NCBI RefSeq assembly: GCF_034190915.1
Contig: NW_026947484.1
Coordinates: forward strand, 79,245,982 to 79,309,981
Length of the DNA: 64,000 nt
Direction of reading: 5' to 3'
Source of the DNA: Cavia porcellus
Taxonomy: Eukaryota > Chordata > Mammalia > Rodentia > Caviidae
Shown: in pieces, positions 51,480-63,796 of the stretch
Numbering within the stretch: position 1 is the first letter of the stretch
Layout of the letters: each line of letters opens with the position of its first letter
Program-made: the position numbers and the translations under genes
The notes under the pieces: model-generated
Database searches by the model: none
What the model saw: only the letters and a program-made list of their open reading frames with translations
Told to the model about the DNA's origin: nothing

Positions 51480-54400
51480 AGCAAATATATATCAATTATA
51501 ACTATCAAAGTAAATGGCCTCAATTTACCAATAAAAAGAAATAGACTTGCAGAATGGACTAAGAAATGAGATCCATCAATATGCAGCATTCAATGAACAC
51601 ATTTAACTCAAAAAGAAATACATAGACTGAAAGTCAGAGAATGGAAAACAATACTTCATGTAACAGGAGCCCAGAAAAAAGCAGGGGTAGCTACTCTATT
51701 CACAGACAATGTGAATTTCAAGCCAACACTCCTCCAAGGGGATAAAGAAGGCCCATACACTCATTAAGGAAACACAAGAAGAAGAGATAACAATCACAAA
51801 TATATTTGCATAAAATATGGAAGCATCTACCTAAAAAAACATGAACAGATATGAAAAAAATCAAATAAGCACTAACACAATTATAATGAGATACCTTAAT
51901 ACCCCATTGTTATAATATGTAGAGGAACTAAACAAATATCAACAAAAAAAAATAGCAGAACTAAATCAAACCTGTGAACAGATGAACTTAGCAGATGTCT
52001 GCATCATATTCCAACTCACAGTATCAGAAGGCACATGGGATGGTCTCCAAAATAGATCACATACTAGCCCATAGAATATGCTTAAATAAGTAGAAAAGAG
52101 TTGAAATTATCCCATGCATATTATCAGACCATAAGGAAATGAAAGTGCAAATCAATGACAAAAGAAATCACAAAAATACAGGGAAATTAAATAACACTTC
52201 CTGAACAACCAATGGATCAAAGTAAAACTTAAAGGAGAAATTAAACAGCATTTATACTTAAATGGTAATACCAATAAAACACACTGAAATTTATGGGACA
52301 CAATGAAACCAATCCTAAGAAGAAAATTTACAGCAGTGAACTCTCACATCAGGAAAACAGAATGAGTTCAAATAAACAACCTAATGTTGAACCTCCAACT
52401 TTCAGAAAAACAGTAACAAATCAAACCCAAAGCTAGTACAAAGGAGGAAATTGTAAGGAGTGCACATTAATGCAACTGAGACTAAGAAAACAATACAAAG
52501 AATCAAGGAATTGAAGAGTTGGCTCTTTGAAAGACTAAATAAAATTGACAAACTCTTAGCCACATGTATCTAAAAGAGGAAAGAAAAGACTCAAATTCAT
52601 GCAATTAGGAAGAAAAAGGGTGAAATCACAATAGATCCTGTGAAAATCCAGATTGCCATCAATACCTACTTTGAAAACCTGAATAGTAATAAGACGGAAA
52701 ATACAGAAGACACAGATAGATTCCCAGATATATATGTATTGCCAGAACTGAATCAAGACATAAAAGTTCTAAATAATCCAATATCAGTCAATGAAATTGA
52801 AAATGTAATAAAAAATTTATCAACAAAGAAAAGCCCAGGTTCTAATGGATTCATTGCTGAATCATACAAGAAATTTAGAGATCTTATACCACTATTGGCA
52901 ACACTCTTTAAAGAAAGTAAAAGGGAACCAATACTCCCAAAGTCATTCCTGGAAGCAAGTATTACCCTGATACCTAAATCAGAGAGGGACCCAACCAAAA
53001 AGGGAACTACAGATCAATCTCCCTAGTGAAAATAGACGTAAAATTCTCAGTAAGATACTACAGTAAATCATCAAGAATATTACCCTTGACCATGTGATTC
53101 ATCCTACGGATGCAGGAATGGTTCAACATATGCAAATCAGTAAATGTACCACACCATAACAAGAGAGCCAAAGACAAAAATCACATGATCATCTCAATAG
53201 AAGCAGTAATAGAATTTGACGAAGTGCAACACCCATTCACTATAGAAACCCTATAGAAAATAGGAATGGATGCTCTTTATTTCAATCTAATGAAAGCCAT
53301 CCATGATAAACCCACAAGCAACATTGCACTAAAAAGTCAAAAATTGAAAACTTTTACTCTAAAATGAAGAACAAGATAAGGATGTTCACTAATACCACTT
53401 CAATTTAATGTAGTTCTGGAAACATTAACCAGAGCAATTAGGGAAAAAAAGCCAAATTATCATTATTTGCAGATGACATGATACTCTATATAAAAGACAA
53501 AAAAACTCCACCAAAAGACTTGTAGATTTAATAACTGAATTCAGTTGTATAGCTGGATACAAAGTCAACACTCAAATATCAACAGCATTCCTGTACACAA
53601 ACTCACTGAGAGAGAAACTAGGGAAACCACAACCTTCACAATAACACGAAAAAGAAATACTTAGGAATCAATTTAATAAGAGAGGTAAAAGATCTCTGCA
53701 TTGAATACTATGTTACTTGAAAAACAAGATTGAAGAGGATATGACAAAATGGAAAGTCATCCCTTGTTCTCAGGTAGTAAAAACCAATTAGTGAAAATGG
53801 CCATACTCTCAAAACTGACATATAGATTTAATACAGTCCCAATCAAAATACCATTAGCATATCTCAGAAAACTAGAGAATCATGCCTAAAATTCATTTGC
53901 ATCTAGAAAAGACCTAGAATATCAAAAACAATCCTAAGCAACAAAGGCAAGGCAAAGGCAACAAAATCCCTGACTTGAAATTATTATACTGTCAAAGTCA
54001 CTGTAATTGAAATAGCAGGATACATGCAAAAAAAAGAGCTGAGGACCAGTGGAACAGACTAAAGGATGCAGAAACAACTTCAAATGTACTCAGCCAACTT
54101 ATCTTTGACAAAGGGGTCAAACATGTTTATTGTAAGAACGATAGCCATGATAGCCTCTTTAATAAATGATACCAGAAAAAATGCCTTTCCACATGCTGAA
54201 AACTAAAATTAAACCCATGTATATCAATAATCTAAAAATCAAATGGGTTGAAGATCTAAATATTGAAATAATTATTAAATCTGCTGGAAATGAGAACAGA
54301 TAGAACACTTACTAGGACATTGATATAGGCAAAGATTTCATGAACAAAACCCAAACCACACGGGAAATACTATAAAGACTCAACAATTAGAATCTCATCC

Positions 54401-54790
54401 TGTTAAAAAGCTTTTGAACAGCAAAAGAAATTACCAATAGGACAACCTACTGAATGAAAAAAAGCCTTAATCAGTTGTTCTTCAAAGGACTAACATCTAG
54501 AACATTTAAAGAATTATAAAAAAGTTAGACACCTGACAAATTTAAAGACTCAATCAAAAATGGGCATCCAAAGTGAATACATACTTTTCAGAGGAGCAAA
54601 TACAAATGGCAAATAAATATTTGGGAAAAAAAAGTTCAGCATCACTGATTATTCGAGAGATGCGAATTAAAGTAATGCTGAAATTTCATCTTGTTCCAAA
54701 AAGAATAGCAGTTATGAAGAAATCAACTAATAATAAATGCTGGCAGGGTTGTAAGGAAAAAGAACCACTTCTCCTCTGTTGATCAGAATG
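51480..54790 (+). pseudogene. L1 ORF2 (endonuclease-reverse transcriptase) remnant
   Basis: The endonuclease N-terminus is visible at about 51480-51800 (VNGLNLPIKRNRLAEW then stops). The longest open piece, 52640-53026 (128 codons), is the L1 region before and into the reverse transcriptase: NPISVNEIENVIKNL, KKSPGSNGFIAESY and EASITLIPKSERDPTKK. The catalytic FADDM is at 53466-53480. The C-terminal cysteine-rich region is open at 54573-54779 (NKYLGKKSSASLIIREMRIK, NNKCWQGCKEKEPLLLC). Between these pieces stops and frameshifts are frequent, so no enzyme can be made. Not an independent gene. Confidence 0.85.
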
Positions 54791-56271
54791 TGGGCTGGTG
54801 CAACTACTGTGAAAATCAATGTAGAGATTCCTCAAAAAAGTAGGATTAGATGTCATTTTTGACTCGATTTCCCTACTGAGGAATCTTCCCAGAAGAATTA
54901 AAAACGTCATACCACCGGAACATATGACATACATGTTTATAACAAGCAGTTTGTAATAGCTAAATCTTGAAAACAACCCAATTGCCAATCAACTGAGGAA
55001 CAGATTTTAAAAAAAAAAAAGATGTGGCATTTTTATACAATGGAAAAGTCTTTTTCCTAAAAGAAGGATAAACTTGAGATATTTCTAGGTAAATGGATAG
55101 ACCTTGAGACCATACTCCTGAAATAAACTGGACACAATATGTGTGCACCCTTCCTTTGGTGTGAGAAACCAAAAGGGTAAATAGGAATCAAAGTGTACAA
55201 TAGGTATTGTGAAATAGGAAGAAACTGTTCAAAAAGGAAAGAGAATGATCAAGGGATAGAGAAAAAAAGGAAAGTTAAAGAAAAAATGCAGCAAAAGGAT
55301 AAAATGGGGGGGGGCCTTGAAAATAAAGAAAGCAAGAGAGACTGAAAGGGTAGAGGATTAAAAAAAAAAGAGGAACCAGGATATATCTTATACAGGAACA
55401 AATTTCCTATAATGAATGTGATCATTTTGTATATCTAAATTGCACCACTAAACTTAATAAAAAAAATAAAGAAAGCATAGTTATCATCTTTGGGTACCAA
55501 CATTGAAGGGAGGTGTGTGTGCAGAAGAGTCAGAGAGAGAATTAATTTCAGGTAAATCCTGAAAGCCAATGGGTTGCAAAAAAGAAACCAATAAGATAAG
55601 AACACCACCACAAGCTGGAAACAAACCTAATGACTTGCAATAATTCTTAGTCCTTTATTTATAACATCTTGGCTCTTAATCCAAAGTGGGAGGAAAGCCT
55701 AATGCATTGTGAGTTCTAGACGGAAAGGAAAAAGCTCAGGTGCAGGGAGTCTGGGGGAAATAAGATTCACTGAGTATTAAGTACTTTTAAATATAGAGAA
55801 TTTTTCTTAATAAATGTAAAAAGGACATAGTCCTAGTATTCTAGTGTTGTATGAATTTACAAATGTAAACAAATGAAAAAGAATTCATCTTAAATGTATA
55901 ACCCAAAAGCACAGGTTTTATAAGCTATCATTAAAATATAGAATTCAATAAATATAGAAATCCTTAATTATTAAAATACAGAAATCACTAAAGGGATATA
56001 AGTTTTTTTAACCTACACAAAATTATTAAACAGCATGACAACTTCTGTAATTTAAATTTTTTTTCTAGCATACAAAGAGTGGAAAATCACTACATAGTCT
56101 TAATAAATATCGATAAAGCTCAAATGTCAGTTTTATTTCAGTAATTCTGTTTCTGTTAAAATACCAGTGAAAACAAGGAAATAATTTCGGAATCACAAGA
56201 TATTTGGAAAATACACTATTTCTCTCTGAATGGGAAAATTAAGAAGACACCCACACACAGTATAAACTCAC

Positions 56272-56369
56272 ATTGCTCCATTGGTATAGACAGTGTCACT
56301 TCCTTCCACATACTGCACCTGAGCGGGATAGACATGTTGTACCTGCTGCACAGTCTGTACCTGCTGTAC
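56272..56369 (-). CDS. RFX3: RFX3 exon: Gln/Val-rich N-terminal region
   Basis: This 98-bp coding exon translates to 32 codons plus two bases. It begins VQQVQTVQQVQHVYPAQV and ends YTNGA plus AT, the first two bases of an isoleucine codon. This matches the N-terminal glutamine-rich activation segment of RFX3. The acceptor is tttgtttttcag on the minus strand. The donor is GCAAT followed by gtgagt, a good consensus. The split Ile codon (AT|C) is completed by the first base of the 33104-32846 exon, giving IRTTTYPYTE, so the two exons are consecutive in the mRNA. No intact alternative frame is needed. The exon sits alone between an old L1M copy to the right and the large L1 to the left. Confidence 0.95.
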
Positions 56370-56587
56370 CTGAAAAACAAATATCAGGTGACACCGGTGA
56401 GAGGCGGATATAGAGAAAGAACTGACAGTGTTGGATATATCTCAAAGGTTCCTCTAGCACTCTGATAAACATCAGAATTGCTAATGTCCATATAACAGTG
56501 CTTACACTGAATAAACTCTGCAGCATTTTTGTAGGTGCATACGTCATATGTTTTGCTTCCTTCTCTATAGCCTCTATGACACTAGCT

Positions 56588-56667
56588 ATAGCCAATCATT
56601 TCCATTAATTTTGAGTTTGTCCTGATGATAGCCAGTTATTTTTATAAATTTTGAATTTATCCTTTTA
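56588..56667 (+). repeat. Tandem duplication, 40-bp unit
   Basis: Two copies start 'atagcca' at 56588 and 56628 and share 'aattttgaRtttRtcct'. They lie about 220 bp upstream (minus strand) of the RFX3 Gln-rich exon. Confidence 0.85.
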
Positions 56668-57149
56668 TACTTTTCTTGGAAATGTAAGCAAATACGGGTA
56701 GGTGTATATACGAGGATCCCCACACGGATCCACATATACACATGCATGCATACGTGCACTGCTTATTCTGAGATAAAAAGTGGATACTAAATACTCTGAA
56801 TCTTGCTTTATTCACAAAACAATATCAAGTAAAACTGTAGATCATTACTCTTCAGGTCATTGCAACATAAAATAATGACTAAATTATTATTTTTTTTACA
56901 TAGAATAGTGGACAATTATATTTAGTACAAAATTCAGAAGTAACATAAAATTATTATTCTTACATAAAAAATTTAAAACTATATTATATACATATGTGTG
57001 AAGAGAGAAAGAGAGAGATAGGGAGGTAGACTGACTGATACTACATCAAATCAAAGAAAAAAGAACATTTGAAAGTTTAGAAAAAAGACATTATGCTTTT
57101 AAGAATAATAAATTTTTATGGAATTTAAGCTATTAAGTAAAAATCTTGA

Positions 57150-58084
57150 CAACCTTTGGGTTGGGGATAACTGTTTAGACAAAACACCAAAGATGTGACA
57201 TGTAAAAGAAAGAACTGATAAACTGAATTTCATTAAAATTAAAAACTTCTCCTATATGAAATACATTATGAAGATAATAAAAAGACAAAGAGAAAAAACA
57301 GAATAAGAAAAAATTATAGCAAAAAATTATATATGATTAGACATGTTTCTCAAAATATATAAAGAATTCTCAAAACTTAATAAGAAAATAAAATAACTCA
57401 ATTACAGAAAAGGCCAAAAATCTTAAGGGATATCTCACCAAAGATACATACAGGGCTCATATGCATATGAAAATATGTTCCTCATCATGTCATCAGAGAA
57501 GGAAAATCAAAACAACAGTCACATATCAAAATCTAGAACACTAAATCAGAACGGCCAAAATTTACAACAGAAGCAAATACTCATATGATGTGTAAAAACT
57601 AGAGCTCCTATTCATTACTGGAGGAAGTGTGGAAAGGTATAAATATACTGAAAGACAAGTTGATAATTCCTTTTAAAACTAAACACATATAATATGGCAA
57701 TCATTCTCCTTAGTATTATCCAAGGAGTAAACTTATGATAGAATATATACACACACACTTTTAGCAGCTTTACTAATCCAAACTTGGAAGCAACCTAAAT
57801 AGGCAAATAGATAAACAAGCACATACAGAAATGGCATATTATGCAGCACTGAACAGAAGTAAGCTTTGAAAACCATAAGATGATACGGAAGAAACTTGGT
57901 TGCATATTACTGAGAGAAAGAATCCAATCTTGAAAGGTCTACAAACTGTATAATTCCAACTCTGTGATATTCTGGAAAATGCACAACTATAGACAACCTA
58001 AAAAGATCACAAATTTTCAGGGTTTAATGGTACATAAGAATGAAATAGGTGGTATAAACAGAATTTTTGGCAGTGAAATTAATG

Positions 58085-58143
<59 letters not shown>

Positions 58144-58300
58144 CCTTCCTTTCTCCCTCCCTACATATACATACATACTACCAACCCCAACAACAAACTC
58201 TAATGTAGATTAAGAACCTTGGGTGGTAATAATATGTAAATGTAGATTCATCAATTTTAACAAATTTACTGCTCTGGTGGTAGATGGTGATGTGCGGTAT
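57150..58300 (+). repeat. Ancient L1M LINE, 3' part
   Basis: 'aactgaatttcattaaaatt' with 'aaaaacttctcctatatgaa' (ORF2 C-terminal region) is followed by 'atatataaagaattctcaaa' and 'agcagctttactaatccaaa'. Next come 'tggcatattatgcagcactg' and the 3' UTR box 'tgtagattcatcaattttaa' with 'tactgctctggtggtaga'. This is the order of mammalian L1M 3' ends. It is heavily mutated. A CT microsatellite has expanded inside the 3' UTR. Confidence 0.85.
58087..58141 (+). repeat. (CT)n microsatellite
   Basis: About 27 uninterrupted CT units followed by a short C/T-rich tail, inside the L1M 3' UTR. Confidence 0.97.
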
Positions 58301-58394
58301 GAAAACTATAAGAATCTGTATTTTGGCTTCTCCTGTCATCTATTACATACAAGTACCATTTATGTATATATGTATGAATGAATGTGTAGAGAAG

Positions 58395-58492
58395 TAGTCC
58401 AGGCTGGCCTATAACTTGTGGTGATCTTCTGGCCTCAGCTTCCTCAGTGCTGGCACAACAGGCGTGTACCACTACATCTTCCTAGACAAGTA
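58395..58492 (-). repeat. B1-like SINE fragment
   Basis: 'gtagtccaggctggcctata', 'gcctcagcttcctcagtgct' and 'caggcgtgtaccactacatc' are the inverted B1 order. Confidence 0.75.
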
Positions 58493-59324
58493 TATTTTTA
58501 AAAACTAAAAAAATATAAAACATGTATTACAGAACACATGTAAATATATGAACATATTTTAGTTTAATTAAAAACTAATACATAGAATAAAAGCTGAACA
58601 AATATTTATAACCTTAAAGTGGAGACACTTTCCTAAATACATGAGTCAGAAACCAAATCTACTAGCCAAGGTTTAACTAACAAAAAATAAATATATTTAT
58701 CGGGCAGACACCAATGTAAAAAAAGTTCAAAAATTCAAAAGTATACTTGAACAAATGGATTATATATTTAATATGACCTCCTGCATACAAATAGTTTCTA
58801 CAAATCAGTAAGAGATAAAAGATAATAGAAAATGGATAAAGTATATTAGTAAGCAGTTTGCAAAGTTAAAATCATAGGTAATAGATGTAGATTTCAGAAG
58901 CACAATACCTAAACCAATCAGAGTATTTTAAATTGAAAAAATTATCTTTCACTCTAGAATTACAAAAATTATGAAAGGGACTGCATTAATCATTAACAAT
59001 TTCTTAAGAAAATAAGCATACTTAATATACAATAAGAAATAATATAACTATGGTCTTCAGCTAACTTTGGAAGGTAGCTTATAAATAAGCATATCATTTG
59101 ACATATTTGAATTTCTTGTAAAGGAATACTTCTCATTTGAAGAATTGCTGAATAATATTTTCTTTCTAATAGCTTATAAGAATGAAAAGCTAGAAAGAAA
59201 ATATTAATGACTATGAAAAGTGTAGTTAATACCAGAAATCACTCTGTTAATATTATGGATGATATTAAAAGAATAAAGTAAGGTTTATATGTATTTTATT
59301 AGCAGGATCACTAACACATTACTA

Positions 59325-59378
59325 ATTTTAAAAGTATGTTACAGAATAATTTTAAAAGTATGTTGCAGTATGATTTAA
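59325..59378 (+). repeat. Tandem duplication, ~25-bp unit
   Basis: 'aattttaaaagtatgtt' occurs twice in direct succession, each followed by RCAG and AT-rich sequence. Probably local slippage. Confidence 0.8.
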
Positions 59379-59486
59379 TTTGTGTTTATATATAAAAGTA
59401 AATTTTTGTATATAAGTACATTTTAAATGTGGATATGCATATATGTATACATATCAGCATACAAACATACATACAAAATTATATAA

Positions 59487-59566
59487 TACTGGGTTCAAAC
59501 TTGCAGTCCTGCCTTAGCCTCCTATAACGATGGAATTGTAGGTTTGTGCCACTATGCCAGGCTAAA
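59487..59566 (-). repeat. B1-like SINE fragment
   Basis: 'tgggttcaaacttgcagtcc', 'tgccttagcctcctataacg' and 'gtttgtgccactatgccagg' follow the inverted B1 order, diverged. Confidence 0.65.
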
Positions 59567-60930
59567 TAGTAATTGCTTTAGGAAGAGATGGAGAAGGGAA
59601 GGGGCCAACTTCTTTATTATACATGTGTATACTGCTCTTAGAAATTTAAAATGTGCACTGATGAAATACGTGTGTAAATGGAAACAACTTCTGGCCATAG
59701 TGGAGTAAATACCACTTGAACTATCTTTCCTCACTACACAGATATAAAACAGGATAAAATATGTAGAATATAGTAATTTAGTCCTTCAACAAAAACATCA
59801 TAAGAGTGTAATCCTCTGGAGAAGGGAAACAAAGTGGACCTTGCCATGATCCTGACTGCTAACCTGGAGACATTTTCCACTCTGCCAGAGCAGGAGGGTG
59901 TCACTGAGGTGAGGAAACAGAGACTGGAATTGGGGAAGCTTCAGCCAGGAAGCAGGCCACATTTGAGACAGAGCATCAGAGGAGGAGTTAGGTATAGAAC
60001 TAACAGCAGAATTATGCAGGGAGACCTCCCTGAATCTGTCGGACTATACTAAATCGTGTATCTGTAGAATTTGGTGTTATTCAGGTTCTGACGAGGCAGA
60101 GGGAAAAGACCTTGTGAAACATTTAGAACATTCTGTGGACACATCGAATGACTCAAGCCTCCTTACTCCAGAGCTAAACAAGCTCTACGGTAAAGAGTTC
60201 ATGAGGGCCATCGTATAAAATTAATGAGCCTTTGGCATATCAAGCTGATCACAATAAACTTAACTTCTTTCACAAAATATTTTTAAAGGCAGACAGCAAA
60301 ATTCATACATATAACAATCTAAGAATAAGAATGCCCAGTATCTACTGAAAAATTATTCGATATCTATAACCAGAAGAGAAATCAGTGCTGGGAATGTAAC
60401 TCTGTAGTTAAAAAGAAAAAAAAAGTCAATCAATAGAAAAAGAACTAGAAAGAACTGACATGAAGTTGAGACTTTAACATGGATATAAAAATATAATTTA
60501 AAGAAAATCATAAATATAGGGAAAAATAAGCTATGAAGAAAACCCAAGCAATATTTACATACAATATCTGAAATGAAAAATGCACATGACGAGACTAAGA
60601 GAAAACGATAACAGGAGGAAAGAAGCAGTTAATTTGAAAGCATAGTAATTAAAAAAACCTGCAATGAGAAAGGCAGACAAAAGAGAACAGTGAGTAATAG
60701 AGAACCAATAATTTATGGAATACTACGAAGTAAACTTAAAAGCACAATAGGAATCCCAAATAGAGAAGAGGAATAACAGAAAATACATTTTAAGGGTGGC
60801 AATATTTCTTCCAGAATTCATTTAAACTATAAAGGCAGAGACATAAGAAGACAGTGTACATAATGCACAAAGAAAATTGTACCCAAGTACACCATAATTT
60901 ATGCCCTAAAAGTCAGTAATAAAGATACAA

Positions 60931-61002
60931 GTTTTTTTTTTTTTTTGTCTTTTCATCGGTACCAGGGATTGAACTCATGACTGCCTGAAATCCCCAGCCC
61001 CC
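60931..61002 (-). repeat. ID-type SINE with internal deletion
   Basis: The minus strand has a normal head (ggggctggggattt), then jumps directly to 'caggcagtcatgagttcaat' and the 'ggtaccgat' end with a T-rich (plus) tail. About 31 bases covering the A box and 5' anticodon arm are missing. It is flanked by a perfect 10-bp duplication 'aaagatacaa' (60921-60930 and 61003-61012). Confidence 0.92.
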
Positions 61003-61526
61003 AAAGATACAAATTTTAAAGCAGACAAAACAAAAGACACCTGACATCCAAGACAAAGATATTAAAATCATTGAAAATGTCCAAAAAATAATGTAAACCT
61101 AAAACAACTGAAAACGTCTTGAAAGTAGTAAGACAAAGAGTGAACATGGAATTCTATAATCAATGAAATAATACAAAAACTTTAAAAATACTTTTCTAAC
61201 AAAAGCTGAAAAATTACTTTTCTAGCAGACATCAATGAAGGTAATGACAAAGTTCCTCAGGCTGAAGAAAAATAATACTAGATAGCCTACATAAAGAAAT
61301 GAGAAGCATTAGAAATGTAAAATTGGTACATAAACTATAGTATTTTCTCTTAAATATTTTATTACCTCTTAATTCTCTATAAAAGGGAACTAGATAAAAA
61401 TAAGAACAATAGAAATGATTCTAATATACGCAGACGAGAAATGTTTGTATGAAAAAACAGCACAAAAGCAAATTGAAAATACACTTTCATAATATTCTTG
61501 TACGTTAAGTTATACAATACTAGTTA

Positions 61527-62365
61527 AAGAAGACCTCCTGTGAGGCGGTGCCATGAGCAGGTTGACTGGGGAGAGCCAGACAGGTACCTGCCCTCTCCTG
61601 AGAGTCCTCAACATTTTCAGATTGCTGGAGGGAAAACAAGAAGTCAACAAGAAGCTAAGACTCCCTGTGAGTCAGCACCATGTATGGGCTGACTGGGGGA
61701 CAGCCAGACACCAGCCCCTTCTGGTACATGGACAAGGAGACAAGAAGAGCAATGTCCCTCCTTCTCCTATAAGCAGCCAGCTGATCCAGAGAAACACAGG
61801 CTGCGGTGATAGCTAATAAGTAAAATACAACTTAATGCTTGTAGTATTTAGTGTTTCACTGACTTTGCAAGCCTAAAGCCAGTAGTTTGATTATTTATTA
61901 AAAGGATAACAATACACAGTGTAGTATATATCGGGGCTCTCCTTTTGAAGGTGGTAGTCATTGTTAATTCTTGTTTCAAAATCCTGTATCATTCTCATTG
62001 TTTTGTTTGGTTGGGTTTTATTGTTTTGTCTTGTTTGATTTTATTCAAGTCAATGGCATGGGCATCTATTTCAAAGATAACAAGATATATTATGATAGCC
62101 ATTTTGAATTTACTATTGTCTTGTTTTGAAGTCCTGTACTGCACACATTTGTTTTTTATTGGTTCTATTCCGTTCTGTTTTGTTTGATTTTACTATGTCT
62201 GAAGGTATGGGTCTTGTTGAAGACAACAAGAGGCATTATAGTAAGCATTGTTGACTTTCTATTATATTATTTTGAAATCCTGTGTCCCTCACACTGTCTT
62301 GTTTTGATTGACATCATTCTGTTTTATTTTCCTTGTTTTTATTCTCTTTAAAATAAATTTTAAAA
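61527..62365 (+). mobile_element. Composite tandem-repeat retroelement with target-site duplication
   Basis: An ~840-bp insertion in the ancient L1M, flanked by 'aatactagtt' (61516-61525 and 62366-62375). The 5' part is GC-richer and holds two diverged copies of a ~129-bp unit (about 61530 and 61659; both read 'cctgtgag...ccatg...ggNtgactgggg.a.agccagaca'). The 3' part (about 61950-62338) holds about 2.7 copies of a ~145-bp T-rich unit ('caaaatcctgt', 'tgttttgtttgattttac/attc' and 'aacaaga...attat'). It ends 'aaataaattttaaaa', like a short A-rich tail. No coding frame of note. The family is unrecognised; the layout suggests a LINE-mobilised non-autonomous element. Confidence 0.7.
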
Positions 62366-62746
62366 AATACTAGTTGAGCAAACACTGTGATAAATTAAAC
62401 ATACACATTTTAAAATGCTCAAGCAAACACTAAAGAAAAAATAACAGCCAATGGTGGAGAAAGAATATTTAAAAATAGATACAATAGAAGGGAGAAAGAA
62501 AAATATGAAAGAAGAGTGTATAGGATAAACAAAACCAAGACACTAAAATACTATTTAACTTTATCAGTAACTACATTGAATATATAAGATTTAAATCTAG
62601 TTTGTTAGAATAGACAAAAACGTGAGATCACATGTATTTCAGGCAGCTAAGTTAGATAATAATTAATATACTATAAGAGACTGGACACTCAAGAAAGTCA
62701 GCAGAAAAAAATAAACACATCAGAATTATAGCTGGAGGCACACATG

Positions 62747-63170
62747 AAGAAGCACAGACCTCAAGATGAAGATGGACAATGAGGCCCACAGGCCTCCCAA
62801 AAGAATAAGCAGTAACTTGGAATTATTCTATAATTAACACCACCTGACCAGGGAGTCCAGATGGGCATCAGTGGCCTGGGAGGGTGACCAGAGCATCTGG
62901 ATCCAGCTCTTTCCCAAAATGCCTTTGTTCTTTCTATGTACTCCTGCCATGTGATCCCTTCCCTATTGGATCAATTTTAAATAACCAGCTATACTTGTAA
63001 TTGGGTTGATTATAGTTTGACCCACATTGTACTCACACTGTGACTTTTCCCAGGTGGCAACCCACTTCTAAGACCCTTCCTGTCTGTCAGGTGCTATTCT
63101 TATTCCAATAAACCTTCCCTATATTAACTTCCTTTGTCCTTCCTTTGAAGAATTCATTCTTCAATTTCAG
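62747..63170 (+). mobile_element. LTR-like element
   Basis: This stretch of about 424 bp starts TGAAG and ends TTTCA. It has an AATAAA signal at 63107-63112 near the 3' end and a pyrimidine-rich 3' region, the usual R/U5 look of an endogenous-retrovirus LTR. It interrupts recognisable L1M sequence on both sides. I found no clear target-site duplication, so both borders are approximate and the family is not assigned. No retroviral genes adjoin it. Confidence 0.5.
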
Positions 63171-63759
63171 AGGACACCAACTCAGCATATCTGATATCTA
63201 GTATGTTGGAAATTACATTTTCTCCTATATCACTTATATGTTATGTAGCATAATATTTAAACTTACAGAGATAATTAAGTTAGAAATAAAAGACTGTTAA
63301 TAGATAAACCTTGCAAACAACAGTCATAAGAAAGATGAAGTGGCTATATTAATATCAGTCAAAGTAGACTTCAGGGAAAATTATATTATCAGCAATAAAA
63401 AGTGATATTTCATCTAGAAACTTATCAAGAAGAATAAATCTTACATGTCTTTGCCCCTAAGGAGAAAATGTCAAGATATATGAAGCAATCATTAGTAGAA
63501 CTGAAAAAAGAAAAAGAAATTCAGTTACAAATGGAGAGTTCAACATTCTATTTTCTATAAATGATAGATGAAAAAGTCAAAAAATCAGAAAGGATGAAGA
63601 TATTATGAACAAATTTGACTCAGAAAAAATTTTCATGTAATTCATGCAACAGTAGCAAAATACACATTGACATATATTACAAAACCTCAAATGTTCAAGA
63701 ATAAAACAAGTCCCAAACAATTTAGGAGGATTCAGAAAATATGGAACATGCTCTCTGAG

Positions 63760-63796
63760 GAGCCCCAGTGGTGCAATCTGTTAGTGCACAGTGCAA
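63760..63796 (+). repeat. 37-bp insertion resembling a 5' tRNA half, with 15-bp target-site duplication
   Basis: A perfect direct repeat 'aacatgctctctgag' (63745-63759 and 63797-63811) encloses 37 bp. From the third base the insert reads 'gccccagtggtgcaatctgt' then 'tagtgcacagtgc', then aa. This resembles the 5' half of eukaryotic tRNA-Ile(UAU) (GCTCCAGTGGCGCAATCGG...), with most differences at CpG sites or as transitions. The resemblance stops at about the start of the anticodon loop. The family call is from memory of the tRNA sequence. Confidence 0.65.

Larger units (their letters stand above)
47701..55478 (+). mobile_element. Large degraded L1 retrotransposon
   Basis: A plus-strand L1, antisense to RFX3, dead by many stops and frameshifts. 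In order: 5' region with an internal duplication (47870-48539 and 49796-50500); ORF1-like coiled-coil stretch (about 50600-51050) and ORF1 end (about 51050-51240); ORF2 endonuclease start (about 51480-51800, VNGLNLPIKR); reverse transcriptase (52640-53540) with a KKSPGSNGF block and a FADDM catalytic motif at 53466-53480; ORF2 C-terminal part (54573-54780); 3' UTR ending in an A-rich tail at about 55478. The 8-bp AGTTATCA at 47693-47700 and 55479-55486 may be the target-site duplication, but 8 bp is weak. The 5' border is therefore uncertain. Confidence 0.85.
33105..56271 (-). other. RFX3: RFX3 intron, 23.2 kb
   Basis: This is the largest intron in the window. It carries a long L2 (about 33640-35230), several MIR and L2 fragments, a MER5A DNA transposon (42078-42252), an ID SINE (41340), an unassigned repeat with internal duplication (about 40440-41150), an LTR-like element (46969-47360), a two-copy tandem repeat (47473-47667) and a large degraded L1 (about 47.7-55.48 kb). 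No additional exon of either strand was recognised. Confidence 0.8.

Noticed and set aside
52640..53026. 128-codon ORF considered as a gene
   Set aside because: It is the L1 ORF2 region before and into the reverse transcriptase (KKSPGSNGF, EASITLIPK) inside a dead L1, with stops on both sides.
59834..60052. ORF of 72 codons with moderate GC
   Set aside because: It lies in what looks like the 5' region of an ancient L1M, with no family hallmark of a cellular protein.
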